From contig JAPFBL010001929.1 in the NCBI GenBank assembly GCA_026182355.1, forward strand, positions 2,968,001 to 3,032,000: 64,000 bases of DNA. Direction: 5' to 3'. Every line of letters begins with the position of its first letter. Position 1 is the stretch's first letter. Below, one piece after another: positions 21,507 to 32,165 of the stretch. Source of the stretch: Hermatobates lingyangjiaoensis (lineage: Eukaryota > Arthropoda > Insecta > Hemiptera > Hermatobatidae). The translations under genes and the position numbers were made by a program. The notes under the pieces are model-generated. The model saw nothing but the letters and a program-made list of their open reading frames with translations. It was not told the DNA's origin and made no database searches.

Positions 21507-22135
21507 TCAGAACAGCCCTATCTTTTTAAGCCCTAAACTTTTTAAAAATGGTTTACAGCACGCATTTAAAAACCAGATATGTGCCTCCTGGGATGCGCAT
21601 AAGGTGACCGTTTTACTCTCTGGAGGAACCTGTTGTAATATCTGTACCCTAAAGCATTCGTTGAAGAAGAGTCCATGGTTGTTGGCATGGATGGTGACGG
21701 GTTGGTTGGAGCGTTTATTGACGGAAGCTCTATGACCGTTCATACGGAGGATAAGCTTGTGGATGCCAGACCTATGTAGAACGCTTCACACTTGGTACAC
21801 TCCAAACGGTAAACACAGATGCTTGAAGTTGAGGGGGAAAAAGACAAAATGGGGAAGAGTTTTTTTTATTATGGTGGCCAGTTTGAGGATGCCAGAGAAG
21901 TAGGTGGTCACAAGATAGGGAGATTCGATGGAAGAAGAAGTGGGAACAGGAGCAGGTGGAGTAGAAAAATCCTCTGGAACCAGTCTTCTCGTCAATAGGG
22001 TAGGAGGATAGCCTCGCTCTAGGAATCTATTTTTAAGTTTATGGAGGTGATAATTTTTATCACTTAATCTGTTGCAAATTCTATAAATTCTAATGGAGAG
22101 GATAGATTTCTTGATATGGGGAGGACGGCAACGAT
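21507..22135 (-). pseudogene. Type 3 PLE linker and GIY-YIG endonuclease, frameshifted
   Basis: Minus-strand order: KNYHLHKLKNRFLERGYPP, LTRRLVPEDF, SPYLVTTYFSGILKLATII, CVYRLECTKCEAFYIGLAST, then after a frameshift NHGLFFNECFRVQILQQV. The RF-x-x-RGYP stretch is typical of the region between reverse transcriptase and endonuclease of PLEs; CxxC and FYIGLAS mark the GIY-YIG domain. At least two frameshifts break the frame, so it is dead. Confidence 0.75.
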
Positions 22136-22230
22136 TAAAATGTAGGTATAAATACTCATTTTATTTATATTTACTACTTTTTAATAGTTGCCACCCTCCC
22201 CATATTAAGAAATCTATCCCCAGGTCCATC

Positions 22231-22233
<3 letters not shown>

Positions 22234-22281
<48 letters not shown>
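22234..22281. repeat. (TA)n microsatellite
   Basis: Between the type 3 PLE and a decayed D-type piece. Confidence 0.95.
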
Positions 22282-22285
<4 letters not shown>

Positions 22286-22400
22286 AACAATGAACACTTG
22301 AAATGAAAATCAACGTAATTGAGATTTGACTCTGACGAAGACCGGTTGTTTCGGTTGAAAGATTTTCTTGTTATTTCTTACTGCAGTTTGGACGTTGATA
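22282..22400 (+). mobile_element. D-type PLE fragment, decayed
   Basis: Contains TTGACTCTGACGAAGACCGG and GGTTGAAAGATTTTC but lacks helix III and helix I downstream strands. Confidence 0.5.
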
Positions 22401-22674
22401 CATATATGTATAGATCTGCAACTTTTCATATTTCACAAAAGAGAAAGGCCCTAAGCATAATTGCCTTACTTCAATCTTCCATTGTGGTTTTTTGTCTCAT
22501 TAATTGCCATTTCACATTTACTTTTGATTATTTTTGTTTACATTTAACAGGAGTATTTTTTTCATATTTATTTGGATTTAAATTATCATTTAAAAGAATT
22601 TATATCTCTTTTATTTTTATTGTTTAAACCGATCCCCTAGCGGTCATCCGTTTACCGGCTTTTTGTTTGATCGG

Positions 22675-22919
22675 TGATTCTACAGATTCTACATTGGGAG
22701 TCCTAAATTTTGCCTAACTCAAATGTATTTCGAGTAGGGACTTTAACGATTACCTGACATCGTACTGGTTCGGTACCGATGGCTTAACGTCTTCTCCGAG
22801 AGATGACATACTCAGATTTATTCACCTCCCGCTTGAACAAATCGAGGAGTAGGTGGGGATCGAACTCCGGACTACCAGCCCTGATGGGAGTACGCTAACC
22901 ACTAAGCTTACCTGGCCCC
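22675..22919 (-). mobile_element. tRNA-headed SINE
   Basis: Minus-strand head GGCCAGGTAAGCTTAGTGG resembles a tRNA A box and GGAGTTCGATCCCC a B box. The body contains AGACGTTAAGCCATCGG, ATGTCAGGTAATCG and AAAATTTAGGACTCCC, shared with copies at 24255, 39908 and 62147. Non-coding; moved by a partner LINE in trans (general knowledge). Confidence 0.8.
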
Positions 22920-22920
22920 T

Positions 22921-23491
22921 TATTTTATATCTTTATTTCCTATTTGTAATTTATTCTGATAATATATTATATAATAGAACTTAATAACTGATATATTAAT
23001 GTGGAAAAGGAAACTACGATTTTTTTATTTGGTCTTATTTTGCCTCAAAAAAACAAAAAAAAAATTAAAAAAAAATTAAATTTTATTTTTATTAAATTAA
23101 AAAAAAAATTGAACACTGTAAATAATTGGCCGGCTTTAAATTATAAAGAAATAAAGATTTCTTCAAAAAAGGCGTTTTCTCGTAATTTGAACTCAAATTC
23201 CTTCTACTTAGACTTCGAACACCTCTAAGCCTCTCAGTTGATTTATTACGGGGTCTGTTATTATATTGGAAGACAAACATTTTTTAAAGTGTCAAATAAA
23301 TGGTTGGACAAGAGATTATTTTCTGCTTAAGGACTAATAAATCACTTAAAGAAAATAAAGACATTCGTAAACCACGAAATATTTAATTTGAAATGAACTA
23401 CTAGTATTTTAGATACAATGTCATCATATTATACATATTCTACAACTACATAATACAGGAACTTATACCAGTACATTTTATGTCATACATG

Positions 23492-23496
<5 letters not shown>
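22921..23496. other. Non-coding AT-rich stretch
   Basis: A-rich runs near 23040-23110; no gene or repeat recognised. Confidence 0.4.

Positions 23497-23538
<42 letters not shown>
23497..23538. repeat. (TA)n microsatellite
   Basis: Left border of an E-type foldback. Confidence 0.95.
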
Positions 23539-23541
<3 letters not shown>

Positions 23542-23720
23542 GTGTCTAATGTAATCGGGATTCGGTCAATTTTCCAGGATCAAAATCAAACTCTTTGATC
23601 AGGCATTGAGAGTTTGATTTTGATCCTGGAAAATTGACTGAATCCCGATTACATAAGACACCTATTCTATCCAACGGTTGATATATTATTGAATTTGTTA
23701 TATATATATATATATATATT
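23539..23720. mobile_element. E-type PLE-like foldback
   Basis: Arms of about 60 bp (TGTAATCGGGATTCGGTCAA and TTGACTGAATCCCGATTACA) around TTTGATCAGGCATTGAGAG, with a tail and (TA)n at 23700-23720. Confidence 0.6.
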
Positions 23721-23829
23721 TAAAATGATAATAAAATAATTAACACGATAGCATGGACAATATAAAATACCAACGAATTTTCTCAATGCCAATCAGTATT
23801 TATAGAGATAATATTTTTCTTGGAAAGGT

Positions 23830-24165
23830 AAGTACAATATTGTTGTTAATATTATCATCATGTTATTGCTACGAATAATTAATATATTAGTATTATTATT
23901 AATATTACTGTTACTATTATTATTATTATTACTACCATTAATATTATAGTTAATTATACTTGATTATTTAGAGACACTTAGTAGTCTTCTGACTTAAGAT
24001 ACAATTATATGGATTAAGTAACTAGATTGTACTACTCTCAAACTGTACGAAAGAGGACAAATCTCGGCGGAGGAGACTAAATCTTCTCCGTACGGCTACA
24101 ACAGAAATGTACACACGGGGACTTATCTCATCATAAAGAATTTTTCATTTATTCATATTGTTTAT
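23830..24165 (+). mobile_element. 3' end of a Jockey-like LINE, fragment
   Basis: ATT-rich stretch, then GGAGGAGACTAAATC and TCTCCGTACGGCTAC, then CATAAAGAATTTTTCATTTATTCAT. The same order (ATT repeats, TCTGTACGGCTAC, AATAAAGAATTTATTCATTC) ends the large LINE at 43.0-43.6 kb. No coding part remains. Confidence 0.55.
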
Positions 24166-24254
24166 TATATGGAGAATATTGGATTGAGAGAGAATAATTG
24201 CAATGAGGGAGGATTTCTGACAGGTTGATGAAACTGGCTTGCCTAGTTGATTTC

Positions 24255-24870
24255 GACTCCGGAGTTAGTACCCTTTAAGGAGCCAGGTTAGCCAGTGGCA
24301 ATGTGTTCGCTTCTAGACTGGAGGTCTGGGGTTCAATACCCATTATTGCTCTCGATTTATCCACTTTCGACTCCGGAGCTAGTCCCCATTAAAGAGCCAG
24401 GTTAGCCAGTGGCAATGTGTTCGCTTCTAGACTGGTAGGTCTGGGGTTTCAATGCTCATTCTTGCCCTTGATTTATCAACTTTCGACTCCGGAGCTAGTC
24501 CTCATTAAAGAGCCAGGTTAGCCAGTGGCCATGTGTTCACTTCTAGACTGGTAGGTCTGGGGTTTCAATACCCATTCTTGCCCTCGATTTATCCACTTTC
24601 GACTCCGGAGCTAGTCCTCATTAAAGAGCCAGGTTAGCCAGTGGCAATGTGTTCGCTTCTAGACTGGTAGGTCTGGGGTTTCAATACTCATTCTTGCCCT
24701 CGATTTATCCATGTCGCCCTGTTCTTCGGAGAGGACGTTAGACCGTCGATCTCAAACCTGTTCAATGTCAGGCACCCGTTAAAGATTTAAATACATTTGA
24801 GTTAATCAAAATGTAGGACTCTCTATGTAGAATCAATCCTCATTACGTAGTATCACAAAGAGGCAAAGTT
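24255..24870 (+). mobile_element. SINE with four tandem tRNA-like heads
   Basis: A unit of about 116 bp (CGACTCCGGAGCTAGTC, AGCCAGGTTAGCCAGTGGC, CTGGGGTTTCAATACCC) is repeated at 24281, 24395, 24511 and 24627; the last is followed by the usual SINE body (GACGTTAGACCGTCG, TGTCAGGCACCCG, ATGTAGGACTC). TTAGCCAGTGGC and GGTTCAATACC stand for A and B boxes. Confidence 0.8.
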
Positions 24871-24879
24871 CAGCCCTAT

Positions 24880-26300
24880 GTGTTCCTTTATGGGATTGTC
24901 AATTCAACCCCATTCATGAGAACAGTCGAGACATAATGAAACCGGGGAATCTTCAGGTATAGTATAGCATTACAACCAAAACAGTGTAACTAAGAGTCAC
25001 TTCTATTTTAACCTCAACGTTCAAGGGTGATATACATTTTAATATAAACACAAGTTTGAATAAGGAGCACAAATCTTCTCTGAGTTTAACAAATCTCACA
25101 TTTATTTTTTAATTAACAAAAGTGTTTCTTTCTTATAATATTCATTTTGATTAAGTTATATATAATTGATATACAGAGAATAGTATTAAATACGGTTGTA
25201 TCACATTGAACATAATAGAAAAATAACAGGGCTTTCAACGCGTGTCATCATGAGTAAAAAAATTTAAATTTCAACGAGCTAGATTATTCTGTTCACAAGG
25301 CACAGATGCAATTAACTGTGGAAGTGATACTTTTACAATCAACGCAGTCTTTTCAATTTAGTTAATGAAAACCTGGTATTTGCTTTTAATTTAGCTGACT
25401 TCAAAATATTATGTTTTTAATCAAATTTCTGCTAGCAATCCTAAAGGTTTGTTCCTACAACATAAAATGTTTCATAAATGGTAATAATTTAACAAATTGT
25501 TATAAAGAGAATGATTACTTATTTAAAATGTGATAAGAGAAAAGTGCACTGAGTGCATAACCTCTGACATGGGTCAGCAGATCCTTCTTTCATTAATGCA
25601 ATGGATATTTTCCAAGTTTGTATATGCTGGCCTTTTTGATAGTTATGGTGAAAGTAAAAGTTTCTTATTTATTTCTCTACAGCCTATTGTACAATTGAAA
25701 TGATACTACAAAGAGAGTGTAATATTAAATAATGTCGTAAAATAAAACAGAAGATGAATGAGATCAATGAAATGGAAAAGCGTGGTCGAAGTGGGAATAG
25801 CTAATAAAAGATAGGCAGGGTAGATATTAAGAAAGCCGGCTACGTGTGGGGACTGAGCAGGTGTCACTGACATCGCCTTTTATGGGTCGTTCGGGCAATG
25901 CTCAGCGATATTGACGCGGCTTTGCCACACCGATGATACTAGTAATGCCTCCATTGCATATTGTCTTTTGTATTCCAAAGGCTCAGCATCTTTTCCAATT
26001 TCGTTGTTGTTGTTGTAAGTATACTGATGATGAAAAAAAAAAATTATTTTGACAAACTTGAGCTCCTGAAGTCTCATAACTATTTTTTTTTAACTTTTTA
26101 TGATTTTATTTCAACAAGAAATGGTGATTAATGTGAATTAAAATATTTCTAAATACTCTACAGTGCTCACGGTTTGACAAACTTTAATGAAATTTGTAAA
26201 ACACATAGTCACTTATGTAGAAATATGAACTATTTTTCCTCAATCACTTTTAGCCAATATCAATAAGCAACTCTTTTTCATGATTAGAGTGGAAAAGAAA
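24880..26300. other. Non-coding stretch
   Basis: No supported gene. A slightly GC-richer patch near 25780-25960 is not recognised. Confidence 0.4.
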
Positions 26301-26304
26301 CACT

Positions 26305-26475
26305 AAGTCTTCTACACACAAAAGATTTTATCATACTGCACGTTTCAAACACTAAGTGTTCATCATCACGTTACATCTCCTTACTGAGGGAGATGTAACC
26401 TGATGATGAACACTAACGGTTCGAAACGTGTTGTTGTTATTAAATCCTTTTTGTGTGGCAGACTTTGTGTCTCCT
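26305..26475. mobile_element. I-type PLE-like foldback
   Basis: Arms (about 26305-26388 and 26389-26475) contain GAACACTAACGG / CACTAAGTGTTC and GATGTAAC, with GAAACGTG in the core. No (TA)n at either end. Confidence 0.6.
26395..26440 (+). ncRNA. Hammerhead-like motif, I family, cleavage base missing
   Basis: CTGATGA, one T, stem GAAC/GTTC, GAA, palindrome ACGT, then directly GTTG, which pairs with CAAC-like bases before the first box. The nucleotide normally between helix III and helix I is absent, so cleavage is doubtful. Confidence 0.4.
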
Positions 26476-26770
26476 TAATTCTTTAATCATGAGTAAATAC
26501 CACACAATAACTCCTTGCATAGCTCATGAGCAACTGTTTTTGTTTATTTGTCTTTAAATTTCACCCTTAATATTGCTCTACCATTGATATAAGAATTTTC
26601 GGTGGTTTTATTAATTATAACTGACAAATTACTACTTCATAATAATTCATATTGCATTCACAAATTACCAATATTATACCAGGATATTACATAAGAACAA
26701 ATATTATAATATTTATGTAAGTTTCTTACTTTAATACATGCATATTGTTATTACCACTGAGGTTAGTAAG

Positions 26771-26910
26771 ATTAATATTAGAATTAGAAAAAACCGTCAT
26801 ACCTCGTAAGTTGATATCGGCGAATGAAGATGGACCAGATCCGAAAGCGCTCCAACATCTCCGATATCAACTTACGAGGTATGACGGTTTTTTCTAATTC
26901 TAATATTAAT
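26771..26910. repeat. Perfect 50-bp foldback (L family)
   Basis: Arms 26771-26820 and 26861-26910 are exact reverse complements with a 40-nt loop. The loop holds a hammerhead-like string: TGAAGA, T, GGA-CCAGA-TCC, GAA, palindrome AGCGCT, C. The first C of the box is A and helix I is not evident. Confidence 0.8.
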
Positions 26911-27261
26911 TCTTACTTTAATGTAATAATATATATATTATAAACATTCAATTCTGTTTCGGTTCTCACACTGTTAGAAGGTCTAACACATGTTCTTTCT
27001 AACTCCCACTTGTCTGGATCTTTTTCACTAACCACTCCTAAACTACCTTAACCCCTGCTAAATAAATCTCTCACTTTTGGTCTTTCTTCATTTTTATAAG
27101 TATTTAATTTATAATTATTCAGCTGTATCAATGTATTTTCTATACTTCTTCCGTTATACATTTTATAAAACTTTTTAAAATATAAGCAATATTCTATGTA
27201 TTTTAGTTTATATATACTATGTTTATATATAAATACATTTATACATTAGTATATATAAAAC

Positions 27262-27268
<7 letters not shown>
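26911..27268. other. Non-coding AT-rich stretch
   Basis: Nothing recognised. Confidence 0.4.

Positions 27269-27306
<38 letters not shown>
27269..27306. repeat. (TA)n microsatellite
   Basis: Left border of a D-type foldback. Confidence 0.95.
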
Positions 27307-27307
<1 letters not shown>

Positions 27308-27535
27308 CAAAATTCGACATAATCACGTGAAATACAATCAATGACCAAACCACAAAATGGAATGGGAAAAAATACTAAAATCATTCGATCGTAACAAGCG
27401 GTCTTCTTCATAGATCAGTTGGGTTTTTGACTCTGAGAAGACCGCCTGTTACAGCTGATCTTAGTCTTTTTTTTCCTTTTCATATTGGTTTGAACATAGA
27501 TTGTTATTTCACGTGTTTATGTGCAATTTATATAT
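27307..27535. mobile_element. D-type PLE foldback, decayed
   Basis: Left D arm (ATAATCACGTGAAATACAAT, CGTAACAAGCGGTCTTC) and right arm (CTCTGAGAAGACCGCCTG, tail TTTCACGTGTTTATGTG). The right core lacks part of CTGACGA and GAAAGA. Confidence 0.6.
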
Positions 27536-27552
27536 ATACATATATAGTTCAC

Positions 27553-27726
27553 TGTATAATCTCCAACCGTCTCTGTACCAGTGCGCTTGGTTTCCGCCTC
27601 TTATCTCTTCTGAAGACAGTTCAACCAAAAATTAGAGGCTGGAAGTGTGTGCTTATAATTTCTCTATGTTTTTTTATGTACACTGAACTGCATTTGTCCA
27701 TTTAAGATTGTTTTTTCATCAAAAAA

Positions 27727-27729
<3 letters not shown>
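27553..27729 (+). mobile_element. B-type PLE terminus, single arm
   Basis: CTCCAACCGTCTCTG, hammerhead-like core, tail TTCTCTATGTTTTTTTATG into (TA)n. Confidence 0.65.
27605..27640 (+). ncRNA. Hammerhead-like motif, B family
   Basis: CTGAAGA, one C, stem AGTTCAACC, AAA instead of GAA, AATT, A, GAGG. Confidence 0.4.

Positions 27730-27768
<39 letters not shown>
27730..27768. repeat. (TA)n microsatellite
   Basis: Between B-type and M-type PLE ends. Confidence 0.95.
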
Positions 27769-27769
<1 letters not shown>

Positions 27770-27772
<3 letters not shown>

Positions 27773-28020
27773 TTTAAAGTACAAAACCACAAAGAAAAAC
27801 AATAGAAATAAATGCTCTGAGGCCTTTCATTTTATGTCATCAGAGAAGGAAGGTAAAGAAACTGCTGGAAATTCAGTTTAATTTGGTTGAAGGTAACTTA
27901 AATTTTCTTGCAGTTTCATTACAGTCCTTTTATGTTACATTATTTATTTTAACTTTGTCTGCTATCTGATGACATAAAATGAAAGGCCTTAAAGCGTTAA
28001 TTTCTATTCCTTTTTTTTTT
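27770..28020. mobile_element. M-type (type 1 PLE) foldback
   Basis: Inverted left arm (GCTCTGAGGCCTTTCATTTT, ATGTCATCAGAG) and right arm (CTGATGACATAAAATGAAAG) around about 60 bp. The left (minus-strand) core keeps C at the cleavage position; the right one has lost helix I. Confidence 0.65.
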
Positions 28021-28025
28021 CAGAA

Positions 28026-28053
28026 AAATATTGTTTCTATAGAAACAATATTT
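28026..28053. repeat. Perfect 28-nt palindrome
   Basis: Self-complementary run centred on TTTCTATAGAAA, at the junction between a PLE tail and the Helitron 3' end. Function unknown. Confidence 0.7.
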
Positions 28054-28085
28054 CTATTTCTAGAGAAATATTGTTTTATGTTTGA

Positions 28086-28790
28086 CTAGCAAACGTACCC
28101 GTCCTTGACAGAATCAAAAATTCTATTATACTTGGTATACCAAAATACCATAGAATACCATACCAATTATAGTATTATACTGATACTATAATTAGCAATT
28201 TTAGAATAGTAGAAAATATCATTATTAGTACAGTCTTAAACAAATACCTCTGTATACACCACATTAGCTGTCTGTCCTTCAGGTTCATGGAAGAACAAAC
28301 AGTTGGAACCTCTCACTCTTGAGCAAGTAAACTACAGTTCACCATGTGAGAAAAATTTGGTCTCACTAAGTTGAATTCCTGCGTTAGTTAAAGTTTCCCT
28401 TGCGACTTAGTTAACATCATTGCGAAATATGCTCTGGAAGGACTTTGTAATCGCTTCAACGGAAACAAATAGTTACTCGGAATCAATTGTATGCGTGGTA
28501 TACACACAGACTCCCCAATACCACACCCATGTCGGCCTCTATGGCATATCTGTGTAGAGCACGAACTCAGAGTCGTGTCCCGTTGTACAGTTTTCGGGCA
28601 CTCATGTTTCTTAACATGAAATTTGTTACTGCTACTAAATCGCATCATAATTGGTGCTCCTACTTGAAGTTTTTACTCATGAGCAGTCAGTCTAGAAGAA
28701 ATAAATTCAGAGTCAAGAAATTCAGTTAGATAATGGACGGATTCCTCATCACTAATCCAATCTCTTTACTGACTTGGAAGTTCTTTCGTC
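28086..28790 (-). mobile_element. Decayed Helitron, 3' part
   Basis: On the minus strand the helicase C-terminus is followed by about 150 bp and the terminus CGGGTACGTTTGCTAG, then T, which fits the CTAG/T end of Helitrons. The 5' end and the Rep domain are not visible. Confidence 0.65.
28236..28790 (-). pseudogene. Helitron Pif1-like helicase, C-terminal part, frameshifted
   Basis: Minus-strand segments in different frames: SDEESVHYLTEFLDSEF, LQVGAPIMM, LYNGTRL, RALHRYAIEADMG, IPRIQLIPSNYLFPLKRLQS, YFAMMLTKSQG, then GIQLSETKFFSHGEL and CSRVRG, ending TANVVYTEVF with a stop at 28236. This order (VGAPIM, CNGTRL, IPLIPSD, FAMTINKSQG, LYVALSRVR, NVVYxEV) is the end of the helicase of Helitron rolling-circle transposons. 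Several frameshifts and stops show it is dead. Confidence 0.8.
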
Positions 28791-28986
28791 GGTATAATAT
28801 AGCGTAATAACTTGTTTGTTGATTTTCCATGCCTGTTCATATTAAGAGCTGAGAATTGCTCGTTCGCAAAACAATTTATTCTTAATAAATAGTACATCCT
28901 CAACTCTGGGAAATGACTTTACAATGATGTCAAATACGCAATATATTCATATGCTCCAATGAAATTAAAATCAACTAACAATACCT
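28791..28986. other. Non-coding stretch
   Basis: May be the upstream part of the decayed Helitron; no motif recognised. Confidence 0.3.
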
Positions 28987-29243
28987 GAGCCGTTTATTTT
29001 GAAAGTGGCCTAATTCCATTTTCCAAAAAAATTTAGCTAGCTATTTAAATAATTACATTTTTACGTTATCTTTACCTTTTGCAGCAAATTGTACAAAATT
29101 TATTTAAAATTACTAAGTTTTTTTATAACAAAAATTAGTTGAGAAATAAAATGACAATATTTTTAAATTTTGTAAAACGCAAACCCTTAAATATCTCGAT
29201 TTTAACATAAATGGAATTAGGCCACTTTCAAAATAAGCGGCTC
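28987..29243. repeat. Inverted repeat with 35-bp arms
   Basis: Arms 28987-29021 and 29209-29243 (GAGCCGTTTATTTTGAAAG... and its complement) differ at one base. The 187-bp loop is AT-rich. It could be a MITE-like or foldback element; no target duplication is evident. Confidence 0.65.
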
Positions 29244-29299
29244 ACCTATTTGCCACACCTTTGTATTTTACAAAACAAGCTATCTGTGAAGTTAGGAAA

Positions 29300-29580
29300 A
29301 TACAGCTTAAAGTCCCATAACATCGCTTCTGTACTGAATTATCAATTTATTTATAGCCTATGTTTTAAGTTAAGCATACACAAATCTAGTGTCAAAGTTT
29401 CAGCTCGCTATGTCTCATGATTTTATTTGTGACAAACGTTTTTGCTTTAAACGTCCATAACTTCACTTCTACGTTAAATTTCCAATCAATTCACAGCCTA
29501 TATTTTAAGCTGGACATACAGAAATCTACTGTCAAAGTTTCAGCTTGATATGTGTTATGGTGGCTGAGTTTACTTGTAAC
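29300..29580. repeat. Degenerate direct repeat, two units
   Basis: Two related units (about 29300-29430 and 29450-29580) share CATAACTTCACTTCT / CATAACATCGCTTCT, TTCACAGCCTATATTTTAAG and TGTCAAAGTTTCAGCT. Identity is moderate; origin unknown. Confidence 0.5.
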
Positions 29581-29785
29581 AAAATTTTGTGGACAAAACG
29601 AAAAACTGAAAAACCGACAGATAATTTTCTAAGGGTGGATTCAGTTTCTCCAATGTATGAAACGTGAAGAAAACTTGAAATGAGCCAGTTCTAAGCTATC
29701 TACTGATAAAATCATTAATTTATTTACATAGATTGATTGGATAATGTTTTTATTACGATCCTTCTACATTACTTTATATGTTTTA

Positions 29786-31278
29786 CTAGCTGATTTACCC
29801 GGCTTTATCCAGGAAATAATTTAATTCCAACTCTAATAATAAATTACATATAACGAAAACAATTTAAATTTTCTATAGTTCCGTTAGACTTAACTTTTTT
29901 GAGATAAACGAAATTAATACAGAATTAAAATTATAGATTACGCAAAAAAGATATAATCTAACACTGGTTATAAATTGCACATATTGTCTAATAAAATTGG
30001 TAGTTGATAGATTAGATTAAACAAATAATAAAACGAATATTTTTTACCGAACAATACATCAAGAAATGTTTAAAGAAGTCTTAGCTCATTAAATGTGATA
30101 TGTCTTATCTGTTAAATATAATGACACGAATTTTAAACCCCCAAATCATTTCAATTAGGAGCCAGTTAGTTAAAGAGGTTAAACCATATCACATTATATT
30201 TCATTCAATGATTTCAATTTGAAGACTTCACGCAGTTTTAAATGTTTAATTAAAATTACATCAGTAAACAAAATTGTCTCTTAATTGTTTAAATAACAAT
30301 ATTTTGATGAAATATTATTTGTTTATGAAGAAGCATTGTATTGAAAAGTGTCAATTGAGTTCTAAATGCTAAATTCTACCTACATTTTTCATTATGTAAT
30401 GTAAAGAACTGTATTTATACACACAAATACATACAGTGATTAAGTTTTATATATATGTACATTTTGATTTGAATATTTATTTATCAATTTTTTATGTTGT
30501 ATATATTCCCTTATAAGTTTTATTAATTTAGACATTCATAAATGTCTTACAGTTAGATATCATCGATATATATAATAACTTATCATTTTGCCTATATGGA
30601 GTAGGGCTGGATACTAACTACTAATAACTGAATATTTTAAACAAACGAATTAATTAATCAGAAATAAATAAAGCAGCCTTACATCCATTAAACTTAAACG
30701 AAATACTTAAACTATTCTTTTAAGATTAGAATTAATGGTTCAAATACTATCATTATTATTCGTAATCCTATCAGGCATACTTAAAGTTAATAAGTTATTA
30801 TTTAATGCATAACTTTCATTAATGCTAAAAACAAGTTAAACCAATTAGATGTAAAAATGTAATGGTAAACTATTGCTAATAACTAAAGCTTAGTTAAAGG
30901 TAATAAGAAACCCTTATAAAATTACAATAATTGTCTTTAATATCAATCTGAAAACAATAATAAAATTTCTGGTACCTGGTTATTTCTAATTGAACAAAGT
31001 ATGTGGAAATATTATAAGTTGGTTATTCAAAAGGAATAACCTACCTGTGGCTGCCATTACCAATTAATGTCAAAATGTAAATAAACAGGTTACTCGTATA
31101 CAGCAAACCTTATCTATTATCATATTTTTGGGTTATTACCTGAACCATAACTCTGATTTTTTAAAAAAATGTACATAAACCTTCCCGGGGATATACTTAA
31201 TAATCTCCTAAATTTTCACGTCGATTGGATGTATATTTTTTGAATCTATCGACCTCAGACAGACATACATTCATTTTT
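29786..31278 (+). mobile_element. Old retroposon-like repeat, boundaries tentative
   Basis: Starts ACTAGCTGATTTACCCGGCT and ends with AATTTTCACGTCGATTGG, TTTTTTGAATCTATCGACC and GACAGACATACATTCATTTT. Such starts and ends are common in arthropod interspersed repeats, but the 1.4 kb between holds no recognisable protein, so the two ends may belong to different copies. A D-type PLE end follows directly. Confidence 0.35.
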
Positions 31279-31321
31279 GACTCTGACGAAGACCGCTTGT
31301 TACGGTTGAAAGATCTTAGTC
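31279..31321 (+). ncRNA. Hammerhead-like motif, D family (intact)
   Basis: GACT, CTGACGA, one A, stem GACCG/CGGTT, GAA, AGATCT, T, AGTC. Identical in all core positions to 1450-1492. Confidence 0.6.
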
Positions 31322-31375
31322 TTGTTTTCCCATTCTTATTGGGGTTTGATCATTTATATATATATATAGATTTAA
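31279..31375 (+). mobile_element. D-type PLE terminus, single arm
   Basis: Starts exactly at the helix I strand of the hammerhead-like core and ends in (TA)n after GGGTTTGATCATTT. The clean start at the ribozyme is notable. Confidence 0.6.
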
Positions 31376-32165
31376 CTTAATTGTATTTTCCCTATAGATT
31401 TGTATTTAGAGATTCCCTATTTATTTAGAGACTTGAAGCGAGATGATAATGAACTCGATTTGTTAAAAAAAAAAATAGTTTCATAAAATATGGTTTTTAT
31501 ATCAAGACTTCATTTTTTTAAAGATTGAAATGAATGGGAAAATGCTAAATTTGTTGTTTCTAAATTTGAAATGCAAATAATTTCTAGTAAGTTGAAACTT
31601 GTCTGATTCACTGGGTACATATTTTGTCTACAAAACGTATGATAAAAAAAAACATGTAAAATAAACTTCGTAAACGATAAGTAGCACACTTTACTTCCTT
31701 CCAAATTTGTTATCGATAACTGCAATACAAGTTGAGCTCTCTAAAAAGCAGATCGATAGATCGATTTCAGGCTCATTCTATTAACTAGAAATAGCCGTTG
31801 GAATAATTAGACTCGATTGCGAGTTCGTGACCTCGTCGAATAACAGAGCTGGCTCGATTGGTCTGCCTTGGTCTGCATTGGTGGATGCCAGACGAGGGCG
31901 GTGGGAGAACCTCCGTCTAGTCACACAGCCTTACTAGGGCAAATCCAAACAACTCACTGCATACCTTCCTCTGGTCAATTTAAAAATAGAATCCACAGTA
32001 ACGTGTACACTTTTCATACAATATATGATTATATATAATTTAATAACAATAAATACAACAATGATAAATCAAACATTATTTGTTTTCTGTTACGTGCTGT
32101 CAGTTCTTTCATGGGAGTGAAATATTGAAAAACATCACCTAGTATTTCTTAAGTATAATATTATA
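31376..32165. other. Non-coding stretch with a GC-richer patch
   Basis: A patch at about 31840-31980 has repeat-like composition but is not recognised. No gene supported. Confidence 0.35.

Larger units (their letters stand above)
21274..22224 (-). mobile_element. 5'-truncated type 3 PLE with B-type terminus
   Basis: On the minus strand: end of the reverse transcriptase/linker (from about 22135), GIY-YIG endonuclease remnant, 3' UTR, B-type hammerhead-like core, (TA)n. A short piece of its 5' end is repeated in inverted orientation at about 22188-22222, so it is also a foldback. This links the B family of short termini with type 3 PLEs. Confidence 0.75.

Noticed and set aside
24281..24720. 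tRNA genes
   Set aside because: A and B boxes are present but the arms do not fold into a full cloverleaf by eye and the units are joined to a SINE body.
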